Positions 4,748-7,952 of a stretch of DNA of 7,952 bases are shown piece after piece. The DNA is from Lachnospiraceae bacterium (GTDB taxonomy: Bacteria; Bacillota; Clostridia; Lachnospirales; Lachnospiraceae): the NCBI GenBank assembly GCA_900770345.1, contig CAAGKF010000382.1:1-7952 (forward strand), in the 5' to 3' direction. Under the pieces are notes generated by a model that did not search any database, was not told where the DNA came from, and saw only the letters and a program-made list of their open reading frames with translations. A program made the translations under genes and the position numbers. Numbering within the stretch: the stretch's first letter is position 1; each line of letters opens with the position of its first letter.

Positions 4748-4945
4748 ATGTTTCCGATAAATAGATGTAGGTGCTGTAAGCATTATGTGGTTTATCCGCG
4801 GGAAGATATGCGGGGATGTCCCTATTGTGAAGCTTTTCCCAAAGGGATTCCCTTTGATATTTTCACTGAAAGAGTAAAACACGATAAGCCTTATCCCGGT
4901 GATCATGGGATTCAGTACGAGCCTGCCAATCCCGATGCCGAATAA
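4748..4945 (+). CDS. Small cysteine protein, paralog 2 of 3, with CxxC..CxxC
   Basis: A 65-residue protein aligned along its length with those at 2227 and 5052 (CKHY, EAFPKGIP, PYPGDHGIQYEP). It is the only copy with two complete pairs, C7-x2-C10 and C24-x2-C27, the spacing of a zinc-ribbon-like knuckle. The other two copies have lost the first cysteine of the second pair. AAGAGGAG (4732-4739) supports the ATG at 4748; an in-frame TTG at 4727 lies upstream of that signal and is rejected. It opens unit 4, and the 100 bases upstream carry no clear copy of the promoter repeat. The nearest candidate -10 is TATAAA near 4705, without a good -35. Confidence 0.78.
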   Translation: MFPINRCRCCKHYVVYPREDMRGCPYCEAFPKGIPFDIFTERVKHDKPYPGDHGIQYEPANPDAE

Positions 4946-4961
4946 GAAGGAGGCAATATTC

Positions 4962-5042
4962 ATGCAAAAATTAACGTTGAGCATCTCCATCACAGCCTTG
5001 ATGATATCTATATTGGCATTGATTGCGGTAGTGACAAAATAG
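4962..5042 (+). CDS. 26-residue membrane micropeptide (unit 4)
   Basis: MQKLTLSISITALMISILAL..., a 26-residue peptide with essentially one hydrophobic segment between basic ends. A very strong AAGGAGG (4947-4953) sits nine bases before the ATG, unusually good for such a short frame and the main reason to accept it as a gene. It lies 16 bases after one cysteine-protein gene and nine bases before the next, so translation of all three is probably linked. Function unknown; a toxin-like or membrane-targeting peptide is possible. Confidence 0.6.
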   Translation: MQKLTLSISITALMISILALIAVVTK

Positions 5043-5051
5043 AGGTACCAA

Positions 5052-5255
5052 ATGTTTCCAATTTTGAAATGTATGACATGCAAACATTATCATTCAAAAG
5101 TAAAATGGAAGGGAGACTTACCGATTGCATCTTGTGATGCTTTCCCTAAAAAAATCCCGACAAAGATTCTTGCTGAGTTTGTTTCGCATGAGTTCCCTTA
5201 CCCTGGTGATCATGGGATTCAGTATGAACCTGCAAGCGAAACCGAAGACAAGTGA
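5052..5255 (+). CDS. Small cysteine protein, paralog 3 of 3
   Basis: A 67-residue protein, about 76% identical to the one at 2227-2430 by hand alignment, with CMTCKHYH (7-14), CDAFPKKIP (28-36) and PYPGDHGIQYEPASETEDK at the end. Only three cysteines are present. The AGAGGT ribosome binding site lies six bases before the ATG. The identity with the 2227 copy continues past the stop (GCACCTGGCA.ATTTTCCTG) into the GC-rich repeat, so a segment of roughly 270 bp was duplicated as a block. It is the last gene of unit 4. Confidence 0.8.
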   Translation: MFPILKCMTCKHYHSKVKWKGDLPIASCDAFPKKIPTKILAEFVSHEFPYPGDHGIQYEPASETEDK

Positions 5256-5278
5256 CTGCACCTGGCAGATTTTCCTGT

Positions 5279-5389
5279 GCAGACGGGCGCAGCGCCGCGG
5301 CGCCCCTACGGCGTTGGGGGTCATCCGGTTGTACACCAATAGCTCGGTTATCGCCAATCGCTGTAGGGGCGGTTCGGTGAACCGCCCGC
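5279..5389. repeat. Composite GC-rich repeat (copy 4)
   Basis: Left module from GCAGACGGGCGCAGCGCC (5279) and right module GTAGGGGCGGTTC..GAACCGCCCGC (5363-5389). The left part is nearly identical to copy 1 at 2454, the right part to copy a at 1592. Confidence 0.9.
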
Positions 5390-5478
5390 TTTCGCCGGGT
5401 GTACGGCCGCAGTGCGATTCTACGAATTCTATCATATTTACGACCGCAGTGTAGGGGCTCCCCGCAGGGGGCGACCTA
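5390..5478. repeat. Extension of the right module without a promoter
   Basis: GCCGGGTGTACGGCCGCAGTGCGATTCT ... GGGGCTCCCCGCAGGGGG (key parts only) matches the 1617-1698 extension. In that copy the extension leads into a promoter repeat and genes; here it ends in unrelated sequence and a terminator. It looks like the right edge, or a truncated next cassette, of the array. Confidence 0.75.
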
Positions 5479-5502
5479 TTGCAATCTGACAGTTTTTCCT
5501 CA

Positions 5503-5536
5503 AAAAAATCCGCCCTCAGGTAAGGGCGGATTTTTT
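5503..5536. terminator. Bidirectional intrinsic terminator
   Basis: A 13-bp perfect stem, AAAAAATCCGCCC (5503-5515) with GGGCGGATTTTTT (5524-5536), over an 8-base loop. T-runs occur on both strands, so it can end both the array transcripts and the minus-strand MBL-fold gene. Confidence 0.92.
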
Positions 5537-5543
5537 CCATCGA

Positions 5544-5578
5544 CTCGTGGCTCATGGCTCAAGGCTCGTGGCCCTTGG
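5544..5578. repeat. Five imperfect heptamer repeats
   Basis: CTCGTGG, CTCATGG, CTCAAGG, CTCGTGG and CCCTTGG follow one another without gaps, between the bidirectional terminator and the stop of the minus-strand MBL-fold gene. They have no coding role that I can see. Confidence 0.7.
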
Positions 5579-5626
5579 TTCCTCTATCATCTAGGTCAGC
5601 AGCAGGACCAACCGCCCTGCACCAAC

Positions 5627-6262
5627 TTACATTTCCAGACAGAACCCATGTCCCACCGTCACGAACTCCGGCTTTACCTGTAGTAGCGCTTCCTGCAGCT
5701 TTTTCCGGGCTGCCTCATTGGGCACCCGCTGTTCGTCGATACCCTGTACTTCCTGCTTCCAGTCGGCCTTTATCGTCTTGCCCACGCCATTGCCGAACCG
5801 CAGGAACAGGTCGCCGGAATAGAGCAGACCGGTGTTTTGTTCCAGGCACAGCAGCCCGTTCTGCAGGTGCACTTCCGACGGGTAGTCGATGAACTGCAGC
5901 TTCAGGGCGCCATCTTCCAGGGGTTCGCCGCCCCGTTTGGCCAGGACCTTGCCCGTGTATCCGTAGCCGGGCAGCTCCCGGGCGGCGATGGGGCCGGCAA
6001 GCACCGTCAGCTCCGGATATGCCTTCTGCAGCACGGACAGCCCGCCGGCCTCGTCGGATTCCATATGGGAAACGAATACGTATTTCAGGGGTCTGTCGCC
6101 CAGGATTTCTTTCAGCTCCGGCAAAATGGCTTCCGCCTGCTGCACCGTGCCCGCGGCAAATAAAATGGCCGGATCCGTCGCCAGCAGATACTGGTGGATG
6201 GTGAAATCCATAGGCGGGATGTACATGGAAAACTGGTAAAGGTTCTTTCTGATTTCTTTCAT
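5627..6262 (-). CDS. Stand-alone flavodiiron-type MBL-fold protein with altered metal ligands
   Basis: A 211-residue protein resembling the oxygen-binding diiron (ODP, MBL-fold) half of FprA-type flavodiiron proteins, without the flavodoxin domain. The motif HMESDE (H66, E68, D70, E71) stands where flavodiiron proteins have HxExDH, so the second histidine is replaced by glutamate. IDYPSEVH (125-132) aligns with the HWP segment, with aspartate where the next histidine ligand should be. The bridging aspartate (D151 in SGDLF) and final histidine (H205 in GHG) are kept. Oxygen or nitric oxide reduction is therefore uncertain, and a sensor or scaffold role is possible. The start follows GGGAGG eight bases upstream. 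It has its own promoter, and the gene ends before the bidirectional terminator. Confidence 0.8.
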   Translation of the reverse strand: MKEIRKNLYQFSMYIPPMDFTIHQYLLATDPAILFAAGTVQQAEAILPELKEILGDRPLKYVFVSHMESDEAGGLSVLQKAYPELTVLAGPIAARELPGYGYTGKVLAKRGGEPLEDGALKLQFIDYPSEVHLQNGLLCLEQNTGLLYSGDLFLRFGNGVGKTIKADWKQEVQGIDEQRVPNEAARKKLQEALLQVKPEFVTVGHGFCLEM

Positions 6263-6295
6263 TATATATGCCTCCCTATGACCTTCATTGCACCC

Positions 6296-6324
6296 ATCAT
6301 AGCAGGGAACGGGGCAATTCTCAA
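6296..6324 (-). promoter_or_regulatory. Promoter of the MBL-fold gene
   Basis: On the minus strand TTGAGA (6319-6324), a 17-base spacer and TATGAT (6296-6301), preceded by TGC, make a near-consensus sigma-70 promoter with an extended -10. The expected start near 6289 gives a leader of about 27 bases with the GGGAGG site. Confidence 0.8.
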
Positions 6325-6386
6325 GAGGGAATAGGGGCTGTGAAGAGGAAGAACCGCAAAGGTCGGACTATCGACTCCCGTTACGC

Positions 6387-6417
6387 AAAAATGCCGCCGC
6401 AAATGCGACGGCATTTT
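6387..6417 (-). terminator. Terminator of the flavin reductase gene
   Basis: Read on the minus strand, ATGCCGTCGC pairs with GCGGCGGCAT over ATTT, with one U-G wobble, and a T-run follows. On the plus strand the same position is a C-A mismatch, so the hairpin is best in the minus direction. It begins just after the flavin reductase stop codon. Confidence 0.88.
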
Positions 6418-6421
6418 ATGA

Positions 6422-6958
6422 TTATTTAATTCGATATGCTCCCACGATTTCTGCGTAATAGGCCGTATGGATGTCCCGGTTGGCGCCGCAGTTGGTGCCG
6501 TCCACGTCCTGGGGATAGAACGCGTCCACTGCCTCTTTCGGCATGTCCTTCAGGGTCTGGTCAACCTTGTACAGGACCCTGCATTCCAGGGTGAGCGGCA
6601 GTTCCTTGATGCCCGGCACGGAAATGGTTTCCGGGTCTTCCAGGGTCAGCCCCAGTTCCTTAACCTTGTCCACTTTCCAGCCGCTGGTGGTGCCGGCCTT
6701 GCCCAAAATGGCCCGGTTGAATTCCCCATCGGGGATGTTCACGGTGAATTCCGGGTTCTTTTCCAGCTGGGCGTGGGTGAAACGGCCCTGACGGATATAA
6801 ATGGTGAAAATGGGCTTGCCCCATTCAATGCCCAGGGTGCCCCAGCCAATGGTCATGGTGTTCACCCGGCCGTCGGCTTTCGTGGTGACCAGGATGCCCT
6901 TGGACAGGTTCTTCAAGATCTGCGGGGCAACAGAAAATACATCAACTTTTTCTTTCAT
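6422..6958 (-). CDS. Flavin reductase family protein (FMN-binding split barrel, flavoredoxin-like)
   Basis: A 178-residue protein of the flavin reductase-like, FMN-binding split-barrel family. The N-terminal part (LSKGILVTTKADGRVNTMTI, then GWGTLGIEWGKPIFTIYIR at residues 38-56) is the typical flavin-binding strand pair, followed by RFTHAQLEKNPEFTVNIP. The family includes flavoredoxins, which carry electrons in anaerobes, and NAD(P)H:flavin oxidoreductases; the substrate cannot be read here. The ATG at 6956-6958 has AGGAG nine bases upstream; a 15-residue longer frame lies upstream of that signal and is rejected. It is transcribed separately from the MBL-fold gene because a terminator and a promoter lie between them. 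Both would fit oxygen or redox stress handling. Confidence 0.9.
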   Translation of the reverse strand: MKEKVDVFSVAPQILKNLSKGILVTTKADGRVNTMTIGWGTLGIEWGKPIFTIYIRQGRFTHAQLEKNPEFTVNIPDGEFNRAILGKAGTTSGWKVDKVKELGLTLEDPETISVPGIKELPLTLECRVLYKVDQTLKDMPKEAVDAFYPQDVDGTNCGANRDIHTAYYAEIVGAYRIK

Positions 6959-6991
6959 AGTATAAACTCCTTTGTGTGTGGTTTCGTGTAT

Positions 6992-7030
6992 ATCATAGTA
7001 CATAAGGAGGAAATAAGGAAGTACGTACTT
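6992..7030 (-). promoter_or_regulatory. Probable promoter with palindromic operator for the flavin reductase gene
   Basis: TATGAT on the minus strand (6992-6997) is a good -10. The region 17 bases upstream (TTCCTT) is a poor -35, but the perfect 12-bp palindrome AAGTACGTACTT (7019-7030) overlaps it, with a further GTAC at 6999-7002. A weak -35 beside a palindrome suggests regulator-dependent transcription. Confidence 0.5.
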
Positions 7031-7086
7031 TTTGGAAAGTATAGGGGAGGAGAAAGCGGTGGTTAGTGGGTAGTGATTCAGGACTT

Positions 7087-7113
7087 GTAGGGGCGGATCG
7101 GCAATCCGCCCGC
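7087..7113. repeat. GC-rich repeat, right module only (copy e)
   Basis: GTAGGGGCGGATCGGCAATC then CGCCCGC. It is the same hairpin as the array copies, but one stem pair is changed on both sides (T-A to A-T), so the fold is kept while the sequence changes. It lies outside the array, about 1.7 kb to the right. Confidence 0.85.
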
Positions 7114-7160
7114 CAGGGGCAGCCGATACTCAAAGCAGTGGAATCCGGGCATAAAATTAG

Positions 7161-7246
7161 CCTGTGCAGAGGTGTACGGGCTGCTGGTGGAAGGGACACG
7201 TCAACAGCCCGTGTACACGGAAGCCACAGTTACTTCCTTACACAGG
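7161..7246. other. Possible structured RNA or DNA, three-way-junction-like
   Basis: Three nested or adjacent stems can be drawn. P1 is CCTGTG (7161-7166) with CACAGG (7241-7246). P2 is GTGTAC plus GGGCTG (7172-7183) with CAGCCC, a two-base bulge, and GTACAC (7205-7218). P3 is GGAAG (7219-7223) with CTTCC (7233-7237). P2 and P3 would stack inside P1. No gene overlaps it. I do not recognise a known RNA family, and the strand is undecided. Confidence 0.45.
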
Positions 7247-7324
7247 TTTAGAATATTCAATATACTTCTCTCGACACAATATTATATCAATATATTCTGA
7301 AAAGTAAAGAGGGTGATTGGTGCA
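7247..7324. other. AT-rich gene-free stretch
   Basis: A very AT-rich segment with repeated CAATAT/ATATT words (7258-7300). TCGACA followed 16 bases later by TATTCT could be a weak plus-strand promoter for a short RNA ending at the terminator at 7325-7357. There is no credible gene. Confidence 0.4.
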
Positions 7325-7357
7325 GGGGGCGTGAAACAAATTCACGCTCCCTTTTTT
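7325..7357 (+). terminator. Orphan intrinsic terminator
   Basis: GGGGGCGTGAA (7325-7335) pairs with TTCACGCTCCC (7341-7351), one G-T wobble, loop ACAAA, followed by six T. No plus-strand gene lies upstream for more than 2 kb, so it either ends a short non-coding RNA or shields the gene at 7427 from read-through. Confidence 0.88.
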
Positions 7358-7426
7358 GTCGCCCTCCCGGCGACCTGTTCCCACCTTAAACCCTGTATAC
7401 TGATAGCAGAAACGGAGGGACAGACC

Positions 7427-7684
7427 ATGAAAATCACTTTAAACGACTTTTTGGCAACGCTGAACGACAAGGAACGGAAGGATGTGGAAAAATCCTTTGC
7501 CCGGGATAAAGAATGGTATGTGGCTCAGAGCGAGGATGAAATCATCCAGGTCCTGATTTTCAACATCTTGTGGTATTACAAGACGCTTATTGAATACTGC
7601 CAGGACATGCAGCAGGCCCGGGAATACGTCAAGAGAAAAGCACAGGTCTACCAGGAATGGAAGAAGCTGGGGCTGGTGGAATGA
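7427..7684 (+). CDS. Small helical protein of unknown function
   Basis: An 85-residue protein, predicted by eye to be largely helical: an N-terminal charged helix (LNDFLATLNDKERKDVEKSF), a hydrophobic core segment (IIQVLIFNILWYYKTLIEY) and a charged C-terminal helix (QAREYVKRKAQVYQEWKKLG). No family recognised. The central segment is not long or hydrophobic enough to call a membrane helix with confidence. The ATG at 7427 is preferred because GGAGGG (7414-7419) ends seven bases upstream; the frame is open to 7313, but that stretch contains the orphan terminator. TATACT (7396-7401) is a possible -10. The IS110 element begins at some point after its stop. Confidence 0.75.
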   Translation: MKITLNDFLATLNDKERKDVEKSFARDKEWYVAQSEDEIIQVLIFNILWYYKTLIEYCQDMQQAREYVKRKAQVYQEWKKLGLVE

Positions 7685-7755
7685 AAGCAGTGAAGAGTGC
7701 AGAGCGAAGAGTCTGGTCTGCAATAAGGCGGGCATCCGACGATCCATCCAATGTC

Positions 7756-7784
7756 TGGACATCGCCGAACGTTGTAGATAATAT
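7756..7784 (+). promoter_or_regulatory. Candidate promoter for bridge RNA / transposase
   Basis: TGGACA (7756-7761, five of six consensus bases), a 17-base spacer and TAATAT (7779-7784). In IS110 elements a promoter is often completed when the two ends are joined in the circle, so the -35 here could belong to the flank or to the element. Confidence 0.45.
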
Positions 7785-7787
7785 GAA

Positions 7788-7884
7788 GTGACCTCCAACA
7801 TGTAGCATCTTGGATTCGCCTGTCATACAATAAAGGTATCAAGCAACATTGTTGAAGGTTTACCACAATACATGGGGAGGTCAC
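7788..7884 (+). promoter_or_regulatory. Inverted repeat that can mask the transposase ribosome binding site
   Basis: GTGACCTCC (7788-7796) is perfectly complementary to GGAGGTCAC (7876-7884), which contains the GGAGG ribosome binding site of the transposase. The pairing extends with CATG on each side (7799-7802 with 7871-7874). In a transcript starting upstream of 7788 it would hide the start signal. Confidence 0.6.
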
Positions 7885-7888
7885 TACT

Positions 7889-7952
7889 ATGAGTATAGTG
7901 TATGTTGGTATGGATGTCCATAAGAATTCTTTCACGCTGTGTGGATTGTATC
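7889..7952 (+). CDS. IS110-family transposase, N-terminal fragment (cut by window end)
   Basis: The first 21 residues, beginning MSIVYVGMDVHKNSF, carry the typical start of the IS110 DEDD (RuvC-like) recombinase: a YVGMDVHK strand whose aspartate is the first catalytic residue. The ATG has GGGGAGG (7874-7880) eight bases upstream. The remainder, including the other acidic residues and the C-terminal serine domain, is beyond the window. IS110 recombinases insert a circular intermediate guided by a bridge RNA. Confidence 0.85.
   Translation, partial: MSIVYVGMDVHKNSFTLCGLY

Larger units (their letters stand above)
7685..7952 (+). mobile_element. IS110-family insertion sequence, left end (partial)
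   Basis: Non-coding sequence followed by the start of an IS110-family transposase; the right end lies outside the window. The exact left boundary cannot be read, because IS110 elements lack normal terminal inverted repeats; 7685 is the outermost possibility. In this family the non-coding left end can encode the bridge RNA. Visible structures are TGCAGA/TCTGCA (7699-7723 region), GTGACCTCC (7788-7796) paired with GGAGGTCAC (7876-7884), and CAAC-ATT-GTTG near 7844. Confidence 0.6.

Noticed and set aside
1592..5389. CRISPR array
   Set aside because: The repeats are long, GC-rich hairpins separated by genes of different lengths, with no short regular spacers.
5118..5555. Minus-strand 145-codon open frame
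   Set aside because: It runs through the bidirectional terminator, the repeat and the antisense of a conserved cysteine gene.
5399..5892. Plus-strand frames after the array
   Set aside because: They cross the terminator and heptamer repeats and lie antisense to the well-supported MBL-fold gene.
6467..7066. 199-codon plus-strand open frame
   Set aside because: It is the antisense of the flavin reductase gene, which has clear family motifs and a ribosome binding site.

Overview
The window looks like an accessory region of an anaerobic Firmicutes chromosome. Start sites carry strong AGGAGG-type ribosome binding sites, promoters are sigma-70-like with extended -10 boxes, and GC content is moderate. 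There is a flavodiiron-type MBL-fold gene, a flavoredoxin-like flavin reductase and an IS110-family element. The GC-rich repeat around GTAGGGGCGGTTCGGTGAAC and the holin-like type I toxin are of kinds common in gut Clostridia and Negativicutes. A Negativicutes host such as Acidaminococcus is my best guess, but that is inference.

Layout. (1) Positions 1-1575 are the end of a prophage-like lysis module: the 3' end of a small membrane protein gene with an EF-hand-like tail, an overlapping Amidase_3 endolysin, a large nested dyad, a membrane-anchored protein of unknown function starting at a TTG, and a strong terminator. (2) Positions 1592-5478 are an array of four mini-operons of very small genes. 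Three start from related copies of an ~80 bp promoter-bearing repeat, and all four end just before a GC-rich repeat. They encode three paralogous cysteine proteins, two paralogous 45-residue helical proteins, three short membrane peptides, an HTH protein and two small unknowns. (3) A type I toxin-antitoxin locus (2540-2890) sits between the first two mini-operons. Its mRNA 5' and 3' ends are complementary, and an antisense RNA with its own promoter and terminator can be read on the minus strand. (4) After a bidirectional terminator come two minus-strand housekeeping-type genes: a stand-alone flavodiiron-like MBL protein with altered metal ligands, and an FMN-binding flavin reductase, each with its own signals. 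(5) Positions 7004-7426 are non-coding: another repeat copy, a possible three-way-junction RNA, and an orphan terminator. (6) A small unknown gene follows, then the start of an IS110-family transposase cut by the window end.

The most unusual part is the mini-operon array. Repeats separate the units, paralogous genes recur in different units, and in three cases a membrane micropeptide directly precedes a small soluble protein. This is compatible with a shuffled array of immunity- or toxin/antidote-like cassettes, but the sequence alone does not give a function.
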